A stretch of 64,000 bases of DNA, taken from positions 62,001 through 126,000 of the forward strand of contig JAJCYM010000094.1 in the NCBI GenBank assembly GCA_029262895.1, given 5' to 3'. A program made the translations under genes and the position numbers. Origin of the DNA: Roseivirga sp. (lineage in GTDB: Bacteria; Bacteroidota; Bacteroidia; Cytophagales; Cyclobacteriaceae). Below, in pieces: positions 7,455 to 16,827 of the stretch; position 1 is the stretch's first letter, and every line of letters starts with the position of its first letter. Under the pieces are notes generated by a model. That model saw only the letters and a list, made by a program, of their open reading frames with translations, did no database searches and had not been told where the DNA came from.

Positions 7455-9944
7455 TTAATTCGTCTTCCTCTTTTTTGCTCGATTTGTTGCGGGTTCAGTG
7501 GTTGGGTCATCCGGCCAAACATGTTTGGGATATCTTCGCTTTAGCTCTTTTCTCACCTCAAAATAAGTGTCTTTCCAAAAGTTCTCCAGGTCTGATGTGA
7601 TCTGTACTGGTTTGAACCCGGGAGAAAGTAAATGCATTAGAACACTTTGTCGGCCATTATTTATTCTGGGTGTTTCCGCCATACCAAAAACTTCCTGAAT
7701 GCGTACAGCTAATACAGGAGGTTCCCCATTGGCTCGATACATTAGTTTAATTTTCGAACCGCTCGGTACCTTGAGTTTTTCCGGGGCCAGCTTGTTCAGT
7801 TGCTTTTGCATCTCGAATGATAAATGATGCTGTAAAACTTCCTGGAGATTAATTTTCTTCAAATCCTCAGGCTTCTTCACATCCGCCAGATAAGGCGACA
7901 ACCATTCCGAATTGGTTATTAACAAGGTCTGTGTACTCACATCGGGCCAATCTTCTTGTGGGTTCCATTGGCGCAAACAAGCCACTCGGTTTTGCCATTG
8001 TTCAACCTCCTCGTTGAAACCCAGAAGCTGTTCACCTTCCTTTTTGATAGCCTCTGAAATGGCAGCCATCAGATGAGATTCATTAGGCGAGGGCAGGGGC
8101 TTGGATTTAAGGACTATACTACCAATGCAGAGGTTTTTAGTCGCAATCAAACCACCATCATTGGTATCCCAGGTAATCACATCTTGCTCCTTTACCAATG
8201 GTGCCAAATCCTTGGGGTTCAGCGGTGAGGCCATAAATATCTTGCCCATGCCATTTCTGGCATCTATATGGGCTATCGCCAACCAAGGCTCATTGGCCAA
8301 ATCTTCCCGATGGCCGACCATGGCGAATTTGCCATTGGACAGCTGAAACTGGGCATTATTTCCTGGCCTTGCACAAGCAATTCGTTCAGGATAAGCATGA
8401 GTGAGCAGGACGCCCGTTTCATAAGGATCAATGGAACCATTGTCTGGATCAAGATCAAACATCCGCCTGAATTGCTCTGCGTTCTTTTCAATTCTTCCCA
8501 ATTGCCTGCCCTGTCGACTTTCGGTCCTATACACCCGCAGCGCTTCTATTCTGGTATTGATGTCTATGCCTGCCTCTCTGCCCAATGGGTCGCGTTCTTC
8601 AATGAGCGCAGCAATGTCAGTTCCAAGCTCCAGGAGCTCATCTTCTTGCGCCATTAGTAACATATGAGCAACCCTGGGATGACAGGGTAGTTTCAGCATC
8701 TTTTTACCATGCTCGGTAATTCTTCCGTTTGTCAATGCTTCCAATTGATGCAACAGATCAGACGCCTGGGCTAATGGTCCCTTGGGAGGAGGGGTGAGCC
8801 ATGTCAGCTCGGCAATATTGGTGATTCCCCATTGCGCCATGTCCAAAACGAGTGAGGCCAAGTCCGCCTCCATAATTTCTGGTATGCGGTGCTCATCCAT
8901 ACGCTGTTGGGTGGTTTTAGACCACATGCGATAACAAACACCAGGGCTGAGCCTTCCAGCTCGTCCGGCCCGCTGATCTGCCGAATCTTTAGAAATCTGA
9001 ACTGTCTCAAGACGGGACAGCCCTGAGTTAGGGTCAAACCTCGACATTCGACCAAATCCACTATCGACTACTGCTTTAATACCTTCAATAGTCAAACTAG
9101 TCTCAGCAATAGAAGTGGCTAGCACTAATTTCCTTTTGCCATTTTTATCAGGGACAATGGCCCGGTTCTGTCGATTTTGTGGTAGTGCCCCATATAATGG
9201 GTGAATGACAAAGTCTTTCAGCTTATGCTGCAAGATCTCCTGTGTTTTTAAAATCTCCCTTTGTCCGGGAAGAAAAACAAGAATATCTCCATCATGGGAT
9301 TTGGCTGCTTTAATGATCGTTTGACTGCACAGCTCTGCTATAAGTCTTTCATCTACATCACCCGAATAGTGAATTTCTACTGGATATTGGCGCCCCTCAC
9401 TGACGACAGCCGGTGCCTTTAGGAGGGCCGTTAGTTCGGGCATATTCAAAGTGGCAGACATCACAAGAATGCGAAGGTCTGGCCTCAATATTTGTTGAGC
9501 CTCACGACAGAGGGCAAGGGCCACATCCGCATGAATGCTTCTCTCATGAAACTCATCAAAGATGACCATACCGACCCCTTCCAATGCATTGTCACTTTGA
9601 ATCATTCTGGTGAGAATCCCCTCTGTAAGCACTTCTACCTGTGTATTTTCAGAAACCCGGGAATCAAAACGAATACGATAGCCAACGGTATTACCCACTG
9701 GCTCATTCAGGAAGTAGGACATCCTTTCCGCAATGGTTCGGGCGGCAAGTCTTCTAGGCTCGAGCATCAAAATACTTTTGCCCTCCAACCATGGCTCATT
9801 CATAAGTGCCAGCGGGAGTAAGGTGCTTTTTCCAGCCCCTGCAGGAGCATTTACAATCAAGGTGTTTGATTCTAAGAGATGTCTCCGAACCTCTTTAATG
9901 ATTTCGGTAACTGGCAGGTCTATCTGGTAGGGATCAAATTGCAA
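7455..9944 (-). CDS. hrpB: ATP-dependent helicase HrpB
   Basis: 829-residue DEAH/RHA-type helicase of the HrpB family. Walker A APAGAGKST (about 33-41), the DExH box FDEFHERS near 130, motif III MSATLN, motif Ia EPRRLAARTIAERM and motif VI QRAGRAGRL are all present. The C-terminus (KRRYPKHVWPDDPTTEPATNRAKKR) is the signature tail of HrpB. The start is a TTG at 9944; an in-frame stop lies just upstream, so no longer start exists and the next ATG would cut the Walker region. The biological role of HrpB is poorly defined (RNA or DNA remodelling). Confidence 0.92.
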   Translation of the reverse strand: MQFDPYQIDLPVTEIIKEVRRHLLESNTLIVNAPAGAGKSTLLPLALMNEPWLEGKSILMLEPRRLAARTIAERMSYFLNEPVGNTVGYRIRFDSRVSENTQVEVLTEGILTRMIQSDNALEGVGMVIFDEFHERSIHADVALALCREAQQILRPDLRILVMSATLNMPELTALLKAPAVVSEGRQYPVEIHYSGDVDERLIAELCSQTIIKAAKSHDGDILVFLPGQREILKTQEILQHKLKDFVIHPLYGALPQNRQNRAIVPDKNGKRKLVLATSIAETSLTIEGIKAVVDSGFGRMSRFDPNSGLSRLETVQISKDSADQRAGRAGRLSPGVCYRMWSKTTQQRMDEHRIPEIMEADLASLVLDMAQWGITNIAELTWLTPPPKGPLAQASDLLHQLEALTNGRITEHGKKMLKLPCHPRVAHMLLMAQEDELLELGTDIAALIEERDPLGREAGIDINTRIEALRVYRTESRQGRQLGRIEKNAEQFRRMFDLDPDNGSIDPYETGVLLTHAYPERIACARPGNNAQFQLSNGKFAMVGHREDLANEPWLAIAHIDARNGMGKIFMASPLNPKDLAPLVKEQDVITWDTNDGGLIATKNLCIGSIVLKSKPLPSPNESHLMAAISEAIKKEGEQLLGFNEEVEQWQNRVACLRQWNPQEDWPDVSTQTLLITNSEWLSPYLADVKKPEDLKKINLQEVLQHHLSFEMQKQLNKLAPEKLKVPSGSKIKLMYRANGEPPVLAVRIQEVFGMAETPRINNGRQSVLMHLLSPGFKPVQITSDLENFWKDTYFEVRKELKRRYPKHVWPDDPTTEPATNRAKKRKTN

Positions 9945-10049
9945 GCGCGCAAGTTAATGCTAAAGCTTTTCCCATTGAAGCATAATAGACAAAGTTGATG
10001 ATCGCCTAAGTGCAGAATTCAACGAAGTGATTAGGCAAATGGAGGCTCT

Positions 10050-11099
10050 TCAATTAATCTTATCAATGAGTTTCAAATATTCCAATGGCCGCGATCGGGT
10101 GGAGTCTTCAGATGCGGAAAGAAGGAATAAGTTTGTCGCTTCCGGAAATTTACCTTGAATAAGAGACACGATTCCCAGTTGATCGTGACTCGTTACCCGA
10201 CCAGGATACATTTCCTGTCTAAGTAAGAAAACTGCTTTGGCTTCCGCTAACTTGTTTTGCGCTACAAGTGTATAACCAATTGTACTCATGGCACCTGAGC
10301 TTACTGGGCTATCAGGCAAGTTTTTAAGGCGTTTTAACTCCTGAATTCCTGCGGAGATTCCCTGAGTGTTGACCAATTCCGGGATGGATACCCTGATATT
10401 TGATGAGTCTTCAGTAGCCATGCGATCCAGATAATTGGTTCTGCGTGTGTGAATGTCTATTTCAATTTCCACGTCATCTGAGAGCTGAGTTACTCCATTC
10501 TCCATAATACTACTCCAGAAATCACCCCCAAACACTTCAAAATCCTGTCTGTTGAGCGTCAGTGTTCCCGAAAAATCTACCTGATCATTTGCCCATGAAT
10601 CCCTTGACATAGCAGTAGTGTGTGTGAAATGTGCGGAAACCGGTTTTGTAATGCCATTCATTGTCAGGTCGCCCAATAAAGAAAACGTACTGTCTTTATG
10701 TGCCATCACCTCGTTACTGGTAAAATGAATCTGAGGGAAATCTTTGACATTGAACCAGCCAGGTCCATCCGTTTGAAGGTCATCATCTCTCATTTCCACT
10801 CCGGTGTTAATACTCTTTACATCTATGACTAATGAGACGGACAGGGAAGCTAGGTTGGATGGATCATAGAAGACTGTACCATCAAAATTGTCAAATCGTC
10901 CCCTAACTGGGCTGAAACCGAAATACTTAATTTTGAACCCGATATATGAATGTTGATCATCGATCAGGAAGTCTTTCCCTATATGATTGATTAATTCCGT
11001 TCGGCCAACCGAAAGTACTTCCCCTTCTGTGGTATCTTCCTTTTCAGGCTGACAACCACTAAAAGCAATCAAAATGATTATGACAAGGTTAAGTCTCAT
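10050..11099 (-). CDS. YceI-domain lipoprotein with C-terminal TPR-like region
   Basis: 349 residues from the internal ATG at 11099, preferred over 11144 because it directly begins the lipoprotein signal MRLNLVIIILIAFSGC. A YceI-like lipocalin domain (about 45-215) shows FLIDDQHSYIGFKIKYFGFSPVRGRFDNFDG, GPGWFNVKDFPQIHFTS and DLTMNGITKPV; such domains bind isoprenoid or similar lipids. Residues 245-349 contain helical repeats with TPR character (SPVSSGAMSTIGYTLVAQNKLAEAKAVF, PGRVTSHDQLGIVSLIQGKFPEA). The combination in one lipoprotein is unusual. No operon partner is visible. Confidence 0.8.
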   Translation of the reverse strand: MRLNLVIIILIAFSGCQPEKEDTTEGEVLSVGRTELINHIGKDFLIDDQHSYIGFKIKYFGFSPVRGRFDNFDGTVFYDPSNLASLSVSLVIDVKSINTGVEMRDDDLQTDGPGWFNVKDFPQIHFTSNEVMAHKDSTFSLLGDLTMNGITKPVSAHFTHTTAMSRDSWANDQVDFSGTLTLNRQDFEVFGGDFWSSIMENGVTQLSDDVEIEIDIHTRRTNYLDRMATEDSSNIRVSIPELVNTQGISAGIQELKRLKNLPDSPVSSGAMSTIGYTLVAQNKLAEAKAVFLLRQEMYPGRVTSHDQLGIVSLIQGKFPEATNLFLLSASEDSTRSRPLEYLKLIDKIN

Positions 11100-11514
11100 C
11101 GTCAAGTAGGTGAGTCTATCTCTATGGGCTCTGGTATTTTTCATGAAACCAATTAAAAGCCATTATTCAATTGTCGCACTGTTTTGTGGTAGGCTTCAAA
11201 TAATCGTGGTCAAAGGCGAGATTCCCTGATTGACAATTACTAGTGGAGGGCTATGAAGAAAGACTGTAGAAATGTTTAACCTGGTTTATGTAATAGGGGT
11301 CGTAATGAGGGCGTAAATCACAATGAATCAGGATGTTTGACATTGGATGCATAGCACCGCTATGGTGAAAAGACAAACGAAGCGTAGCGGCTGATTAGAA
11401 GTGAATTACGTTCGTAATAGAAAGCCTATTGGATTATCCAGGTTTAAGCTCCAGAGCTCTGGCCGGATTTCTATAATTCATCCGGACTTGTGGATAAGGA
11501 CAAGAGAATAATTT
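11100..11514. other. Intergenic stretch holding a dispersed repeat element
   Basis: No credible gene. The core is the 167-bp inverted-repeat element at 11278-11444. To its right is a short palindrome (CCAGAGCTCTGG, about 11451-11462), and CCGGATTT / CATCCGG words lie near 11463-11485, just after the stop side of the LytTR regulator. Confidence 0.55.
11278..11444. repeat. MITE-like dispersed repeat, long copy
   Basis: Ends are imperfect inverted repeats: AACCTGGTTTATGTAATAG (11278-11296) and CTATTGGATTATCCAGGTT (11426-11444). Inside are further mirrored words (CGTAATGAGGGCGTAA on the left, GAATTACGTTCGTAATAG on the right). Related pieces occur at 45391-45411, 49083-49126 (a compact copy of both ends) and 50974-51012. 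No reading frame lies inside, so it would need a transposase in trans if mobile. Confidence 0.65.
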
Positions 11515-12228
11515 TTAACCATTCACCTTTGCCATGAGCTCTTCTCGATACAAACTCCCAATCGGAATTTTGAAATTGGCGAGGGTTAGCTGATGTGCCT
11601 CGATTGTATCAATATGATCCAATGACACCACAAATGAGCGATGAACTCGGGTAAATTTTGTCTCAGGAAGGATATGAAAGATGTTTTTCATATTCTGTCT
11701 TGAAAGTATCTTTTGATCTTTTGTATGGAAGATCAGGTAATTTCCGTCCTTTTCCAGGTAAATGATATCCCCAATATTCACCTTATGTAGCTTGGGACCA
11801 CTCTTGATGTAAATGAAGTCATTATTGGAATTTACCTGAGCACCAGCTGGCACTGGATCTTGAGTCTTACTTTCCAGTTGATGCTTCTCAAAGGCCTTTG
11901 TGGCCGCTTTTAAGAACCGCTCAAAGGCAATGGGCTTGAGCAGATAGTCTATGGCATCAAATTCATAACTCTGAATGGCGTATTCAGAGTAGGCGGTTAC
12001 AAAGATCACCATGGGATGTTGCTTCAATAACCCCAAGAATTGCATACCAGTGACGGTTGGCATATTGATATCAAGAAAAATGAGATTAACATCGTTGGTT
12101 TTCATGAAACCAATAGCGTCCAATGGATCACGAAAAGTCCCAATCAACTCCATAAAGGGAATTTTGTCGCAGTGAAAGGCAATCACCTCCAGTGCTTTGG
12201 GTTCGTCATCTATGGCGATGCATTTCAT
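11515..12228 (-). CDS. LytTR-family response regulator
   Basis: 237 residues, complete. The receiver domain has D7/D8, phospho-acceptor D53 in FLDINMP and K in YLLKPIAFERFL. The LytTR domain is at about 135-235 (FIYIKSGPKLHKVNIGDIIYLEKDGNYLIFH, FTRVHRSFVVSLDHID, IPIGSLYREEL). Its ATG overlaps the last base of the upstream kinase stop (TAATG), so both are read as a coupled unit. It probably receives phosphate from the 12228-13289 kinase; targets are unknown. Confidence 0.95.
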   Translation of the reverse strand: MKCIAIDDEPKALEVIAFHCDKIPFMELIGTFRDPLDAIGFMKTNDVNLIFLDINMPTVTGMQFLGLLKQHPMVIFVTAYSEYAIQSYEFDAIDYLLKPIAFERFLKAATKAFEKHQLESKTQDPVPAGAQVNSNNDFIYIKSGPKLHKVNIGDIIYLEKDGNYLIFHTKDQKILSRQNMKNIFHILPETKFTRVHRSFVVSLDHIDTIEAHQLTLANFKIPIGSLYREELMAKVNG

Positions 12229-13289
12229 TAGACCAAATTTAATTTTAAGATAGCACCATGCACCTCATCTTCCTCTTTAATTTCTAGGGCGTGTCCATTG
12301 GGGTATAGCAATTCTAACCTCCTTTTCATGTTTTCTAATCCAATGCCTGACTTGCCTTTTTCTAGTTCATTATCAACTTTATAATTTGAGTTGAAGACAC
12401 TAAATATCAGCTGATTATATGAAATTTTCAATTCGATTTTTATTATCGAACTGTCTTTAAAATTGATGCCATGTTTAAAAGCATTTTCAACAAAGGGGAT
12501 CATAAGCATGGGCGCAATTAGAATATGATCGGTTTCACCTTCGATATTGAATTGGATAATAAAGTCATCTTCCTCTGCCAACCTTAATTTCTGGATTTCA
12601 ATAAAACTCTGAATGTATTCGATTTCGCTGTTCAATGGCACCTTCTCATTGTTGCTTTCATAAAGCATGTAGCGCATCAGGTTCGATAACTTTGAAATAC
12701 CTTCCGATAACTCAGGAGAATCGGACTTATTGGCTAAAGAATACAGATTGTTGAGTGTATTGAATAGAAAATGGGGGTTGATTTGTGCCTTAAGAAAATT
12801 GAGTTCAGTACTCAGTTTCTCCTCAACCAGCGCTGCCTTCTGCTGTTCTGTTTTGACCCAGCCTCTTGAAAAACAATAGGCAAAAGAGAGACCCAGATAA
12901 AAGATATAGAGGATCAAATTGATGGGGATTCTCGGGGTTTGCACCATCAATATGGCATTGGGACCGAAGAGTACGTAGTTGGCAATTGAGGTTTCTACGG
13001 CCAACGCGACTAACAAGGCCCCTAAAAGCTTCAAAACCAGATTTAAACCTTTCTTGTTAATCTCAAAGGCAGGGAAAAGAAAAAAGACGTTGAGATATAC
13101 TACTGTAGCTTTGAACAGGCTCCCCATACTGAAATACCAAAGCTCGAGTGGGTTTCTTGAAACTGTGGTTGTGATATCGCCATCCACGTTTTGCACTTCA
13201 TAGGCTGCCGTGCCAAAAATCAGATATACTATCCAGGTGGTCATCACCCAAAACAAGAGATGAAGCAGGATTTCAAGTTGCTTTTTCAC
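12228..13289 (-). CDS. LytS-type sensor histidine kinase
   Basis: 353 residues starting with GTG (GTGAAAAAGCAA). Four hydrophobic segments lie between residues 8 and 140, followed by a coiled linker and the H-box AQINPHFLFNTLNNLYSLAN with H173. The HATPase domain has IPFVENAFKHGI and GIGLENMKRRLELLYPNG. It is coupled by a one-base overlap to the LytTR regulator downstream. It is similar in plan to the kinase at 713-1840, though the sequences differ clearly, so the two systems are old paralogues rather than a recent copy. Confidence 0.93.
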   Translation of the reverse strand: MKKQLEILLHLLFWVMTTWIVYLIFGTAAYEVQNVDGDITTTVSRNPLELWYFSMGSLFKATVVYLNVFFLFPAFEINKKGLNLVLKLLGALLVALAVETSIANYVLFGPNAILMVQTPRIPINLILYIFYLGLSFAYCFSRGWVKTEQQKAALVEEKLSTELNFLKAQINPHFLFNTLNNLYSLANKSDSPELSEGISKLSNLMRYMLYESNNEKVPLNSEIEYIQSFIEIQKLRLAEEDDFIIQFNIEGETDHILIAPMLMIPFVENAFKHGINFKDSSIIKIELKISYNQLIFSVFNSNYKVDNELEKGKSGIGLENMKRRLELLYPNGHALEIKEEDEVHGAILKLNLV

Positions 13290-13511
13290 AGAAGGCCAAG
13301 ATAGACAGATATTCTATAAAGCAGGTTGAAGTGGTACCAAATGCCCATTTCTGATGCTTAACGAGGTAGATTTGGTATCAATCCACTAATCACAGAAATC
13401 ACCTGTTCCACTACATTTCTCGGCTATATGCCCCTAATGTTTTCTCTTCAGAGACTGCCGTCACAATTTGGACAGCATAAAACTCAAAGAGAATTTTAAA
13501 TAAACAGTATT

Positions 13512-13991
13512 ATGAAATGTGTAATTAAGAATGCCCTATTACTTGTACTATTTTTTGGCAGTTTCAACGTGGCCCAGGCACAGATGCCTTCTATGGGCAA
13601 ACAGACTGTGGCAATGCTTGAAGTTTCGCCAGCAGGAAGTAAAATAATCGATTTTGTTAAGTTAATTAATTCAGGAGAGGCAATTACAGATACCGCAATG
13701 GAGTCACTGATTTCTGCCAAGCTGATAGAGAAGCATGGCAAAGATGGAATTAGAGAGGCTGTCTTTCAGGACATTCGCAACAATGATGGTAAGCTAACCC
13801 TTTATGTAGTGAATAGGGCTGAGCGTGCGAAATTCGAAGTTTATGCTAAGGGTAGTAAAGAGGCTGGCTCATGGCTCAAAATGGAATTTATGATAGAGCC
13901 GGAACAGCCTTATAAAATTGCCGGAGTGGGTGTTGAGGTAGTTGATGATGGCCCAAAGGATGCGGATAAGCCTATGAAAATTGGTCAGTAA
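13512..13991 (+). CDS. Small exported protein, possible NTF2-like domain
   Basis: 159 residues with signal peptide MKCVIKNALLLVLFFGSFNVAQAQ. The remaining region (helical KIIDFVKLINSGEAITDTAMESLISAKL, then strands LTLYVVNRAERAKFEVYAKG and WLKMEFMIEPEQPYKIAGVGVEV) resembles the small domain found in front of secreted serine hydrolases and S41 peptidases in this phylum. No hydrolase domain follows, so it stands alone. Its stop overlaps the start of the FtsX-like permease by one base (TAATG), which suggests a shared function or at least co-translation. The domain assignment is from memory and uncertain. Confidence 0.7.
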   Translation: MKCVIKNALLLVLFFGSFNVAQAQMPSMGKQTVAMLEVSPAGSKIIDFVKLINSGEAITDTAMESLISAKLIEKHGKDGIREAVFQDIRNNDGKLTLYVVNRAERAKFEVYAKGSKEAGSWLKMEFMIEPEQPYKIAGVGVEVVDDGPKDADKPMKIGQ

Positions 13992-16429
13992 TGCTGCTCA
14001 ATTATCTCAAACTGACTTTACGAAACATTGGTAAATCGAAGATCAACTTCTTTATCAATGTTTTTGGCCTGGCCATTGGTTTGGCTTGCTGCATTCTGGT
14101 GATTTTGTTTGTCAAGAACGAGATCACCTATGACCGTTTTCACACTCAGGCCAACCAGATATTCAGGCCTTATATGACTGAATTGGAGGAGGATCAAACC
14201 AGAGTTAATACCGTAACGCCTGGCCCTTTGGGACCTTTGGGTCTTAGTGAGATTCCTGAAATTAAGGAGTATGTGATTATAGGTCAATTTACTGACTTGG
14301 TGAAAAAGGGCAATGAGCCTATTCAGGAAAGAGCATTTACCGCAAGTAGTTCATTCTTTCGGGTATTTAGTTTTAAGATACTGGATGGCAGTGTTGAAGG
14401 GATTTTTGAAGGGCCTAATGATGTGGTACTGACCAAGTCAATGGCGACCAAATATTTTGGGAATGATGATCCAATCGGTAAAACGCTTTCCATGCATATT
14501 GGAGACGATTTTCGAGATATGGTTGTCAAGGCGGTGACTGAAGATTCTCCCTCAAATTCCAGTATTCAATACAACTTTCTGGTCTCCGAGGAGAACAACA
14601 AATACCTCTTCCCAGAGCGAATGTTGAGAAGCTGGTTTGCCATGTTTAGTGAAACCTACTTTTTGTTGGAGGAAGGCGCTGATCAGGCGACTGTAGAAGC
14701 AAAGTTCGTTCCTGTGATGGAAGAGATTTTTGGGGAACGTTCAGCACAACGAAGCTATGACATCAAATTGCAGCCATTAACCGATATACATCTCAATACG
14801 GATTTACCCGCAGGGATCGCCCAGGTAAGTGACCCCAAATACTCCTATATACTTGCATCAGTGGCTTTTGTGATCCTTTTGGTCGCCTGTGTCAATTTTA
14901 TGAATCTCTCTATCGGACTTTCTATATCAAGAGCCAAAGAGATTGGAATGCGAAAGGTAATGGGCGCAGAAAAGCGTCAATTGATCTTTCAGTTCTTAAG
15001 CGAATCAATGACATTGGCGGTAATAGGAGTGAGCTTCGGCATTTTACTGGCCTTTGCTTTGCTACCGACCTTCAATGATTTGGCTGGCACATCACTAACC
15101 TTGGACTTCAGCCTTATGAACGTAGCCTTACTCTTAGGCATAATGTTGTTGGTCGGGCTTGGAGCAGGTTTTTATCCTGCCCTGGTTTTGTCGAGTTTCA
15201 AACCGCTCAATATCCTTCGTGGCAATGCGAGCTTGGGTATTGGCAAGCAGCACTTGAGAAAGGCTATGATGATTTTGCAATTCGTCTTCTCCATTTTCCT
15301 TATTGCTACAACACTGATTATGTCTCGTCAGCTTTCTTTTTTGAGCAACAAAAACCTCGGCTTTGACAAGGAGAACCTGGTTATTGTTCAAGGGGCGTCT
15401 ACAGGTCGGGGAATTCGTGATATGATTAAGAAGGGCATGGAACAGTCCGAACTATATCGGAACCAACTTATTAGCAATCCGGACATTACAGGTGTAAGCG
15501 TTTCTTCCTTTACTCCGGGCAATGGCGGTTGGTTACAGATCGGTTATCGAGATGAGGGTGAAACCCGGAATTTTCAGGTGAATATTGTAAAAGACGGCTA
15601 TGTGGAAGTAAGCGGAATGGAATTGGCCGCTGGAAGAGCATTTTCCAGAGATATCGCCACTGATGCTCAATCAGCTATTGTGGTCAATGAGGCATTTGTA
15701 AGAGACTTTGGGCTTGAAAACCCAGTAGGCAAGAAGATTCCGGGTGGTCAGTTCGGAAACCATCAAATCATAGGAGTGGTGAAGGATTTTAACTTTGAAT
15801 CACTTCACACACAGGTAGTGCCAGTAGTGTTGACCATGAATGCTGACTTTATTTTCAGTGGTGCACAGGAAATTGGTATTAGCTCAAGACCAAATCCGAA
15901 TTACTCTGTGAGAATCAAACCTGGCAAATTGAGTGAAACCATCAAATACCTGGAAACTACCTGGCAGCGACTGTACCCAGGTACTCCATTCGATTTTGAG
16001 TTTTTAGATGAGAGGTTGGCTGCTCAATATGAGCAGGAAGAAAATCTTGGGGAGATCATAACCACGGCCGCTGTTCTGGCCATAATCATTGGCTGTCTTG
16101 GCCTTTTTGCACTGTCTAAGCTTTCCATAGAAAGCCGTTCAAAGGAGATTGGTATTAGAAAAGTGTTGGGAGCTTCTTATCAGACTATTCTGTACTCATT
16201 TTCCAAAGGCTATGGTGTACTAATTATTATTGCCTTTTTGATAGCCATCCCGCTGTCATTCTATCTGGCTAAAGAATGGTTAACCACCTTTGAGTACACC
16301 ATTGCGCTTAATGGGTTGGAGTTTGCCCTGGCAGGACTAGCGACTATGGTCATTGCCATAATTACCTTAAGCTTTCATAGCGTTAAGGTTGCCCGAGCTA
16401 ATCCTGCATTAACTTTGAGGGATGAGTGA
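13991..16429 (+). CDS. FtsX/MacB-like ABC transporter permease
   Basis: 812 residues. N-terminal TM (about 18-42, INFFINVFGLAIGLACCILVILF), a periplasmic MacB-like domain (45-280), three TM segments with the FtsX signature (YILASVAFVILLVACVNFMNLS, ISRAKEIGMRKVMGAEKRQLIFQF), then a repeat of TM, periplasmic domain and a second FtsX unit (680-812, SRSKEIGIRKVLGA). It thus has the duplicated permease architecture common in Cytophagales. No ATPase gene is adjacent, so it probably works with a MacB/LolD-type ATPase encoded elsewhere. It could move lipoproteins, peptides or drugs; the substrate is not readable. Confidence 0.9.
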   Translation: MLLNYLKLTLRNIGKSKINFFINVFGLAIGLACCILVILFVKNEITYDRFHTQANQIFRPYMTELEEDQTRVNTVTPGPLGPLGLSEIPEIKEYVIIGQFTDLVKKGNEPIQERAFTASSSFFRVFSFKILDGSVEGIFEGPNDVVLTKSMATKYFGNDDPIGKTLSMHIGDDFRDMVVKAVTEDSPSNSSIQYNFLVSEENNKYLFPERMLRSWFAMFSETYFLLEEGADQATVEAKFVPVMEEIFGERSAQRSYDIKLQPLTDIHLNTDLPAGIAQVSDPKYSYILASVAFVILLVACVNFMNLSIGLSISRAKEIGMRKVMGAEKRQLIFQFLSESMTLAVIGVSFGILLAFALLPTFNDLAGTSLTLDFSLMNVALLLGIMLLVGLGAGFYPALVLSSFKPLNILRGNASLGIGKQHLRKAMMILQFVFSIFLIATTLIMSRQLSFLSNKNLGFDKENLVIVQGASTGRGIRDMIKKGMEQSELYRNQLISNPDITGVSVSSFTPGNGGWLQIGYRDEGETRNFQVNIVKDGYVEVSGMELAAGRAFSRDIATDAQSAIVVNEAFVRDFGLENPVGKKIPGGQFGNHQIIGVVKDFNFESLHTQVVPVVLTMNADFIFSGAQEIGISSRPNPNYSVRIKPGKLSETIKYLETTWQRLYPGTPFDFEFLDERLAAQYEQEENLGEIITTAAVLAIIIGCLGLFALSKLSIESRSKEIGIRKVLGASYQTILYSFSKGYGVLIIIAFLIAIPLSFYLAKEWLTTFEYTIALNGLEFALAGLATMVIAIITLSFHSVKVARANPALTLRDE

Positions 16430-16457
16430 TTTTGATGGCTTGTGTTTGAGTTTAAAG

Positions 16458-16481
16458 AGGCCGTGTAAAGCGGTCTTTTTT
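16458..16481 (+). terminator. Probable terminator of the permease gene
   Basis: Short stem AGGCCG / CGGTCT (one G-T pair) with a 7-base loop, followed by six T residues, 29 bases after the permease stop. Confidence 0.55.
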
Positions 16482-16500
16482 ATGCTGGTTATCTCTATTG

Positions 16501-16624
16501 CAGGTTCTCCGAACCTGTAATCCTGATGATTACACGGACTCTGTCCGCTTCGTTATTGAGTGCTTTGAACAACGGACAGAGTCCTGGTTTTCATAGAAAG
16601 TCGCAGGTTCGGAGAACCTGCGAC
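16501..16624. repeat. Nested palindrome cluster
   Basis: CAGGTTC-TCC-GAACCTG (16501-16517) and GTCGCAGGTTC-GGA-GAACCTGCGAC (16600-16624) are hairpins and also inverted copies of each other. Between them are TAATC-CTGAT-GATTA (16518-16532) and the inverted pair GGACTCTGTCCG (16536-16547) / CGGACAGAGTCC (16573-16584). The whole can fold as one cruciform or as separate hairpins. Confidence 0.8.
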
Positions 16625-16671
16625 AGGGGTTTATCTTCTGACAAAACTAGCCATTAAGCAGCCGAAACGGT

Positions 16672-16758
16672 AAAGACTCTTCACTGTGTTCAGAGAAAAT
16701 AAGGCTTATGGAGAGGACTCTTCATCCATCTTCTTTATCCTGACGAAGGAAGGGTCTC
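16672..16758. repeat. Dispersed inverted-repeat element, order B-A
   Basis: Half B (AAAGACTCTTCACTGTG..., 16672-16695) precedes half A (ATCCTGACGAAGGAAGG..., 16737-16758). In the copy at 7328-7386 the order is A then B. Each half matches its counterpart with only one or two changes. Confidence 0.6.
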
Positions 16759-16827
16759 TTTTAACACTAAACATCGGCTTAGTTATTAAATAATCGGTTC
16801 GTCTGCTAAATGCGGTTGGGCCGAATT

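Larger units (their letters stand above)
16430..16827. other. Gene-free stretch filled with palindromes
   Basis: No gene. From left to right it holds a probable terminator (16458-16481), the nested palindrome cluster (16501-16624) and the B-A repeat element (16672-16758). The last 70 bases before the PLP-enzyme stop show nothing clear. Confidence 0.6.
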
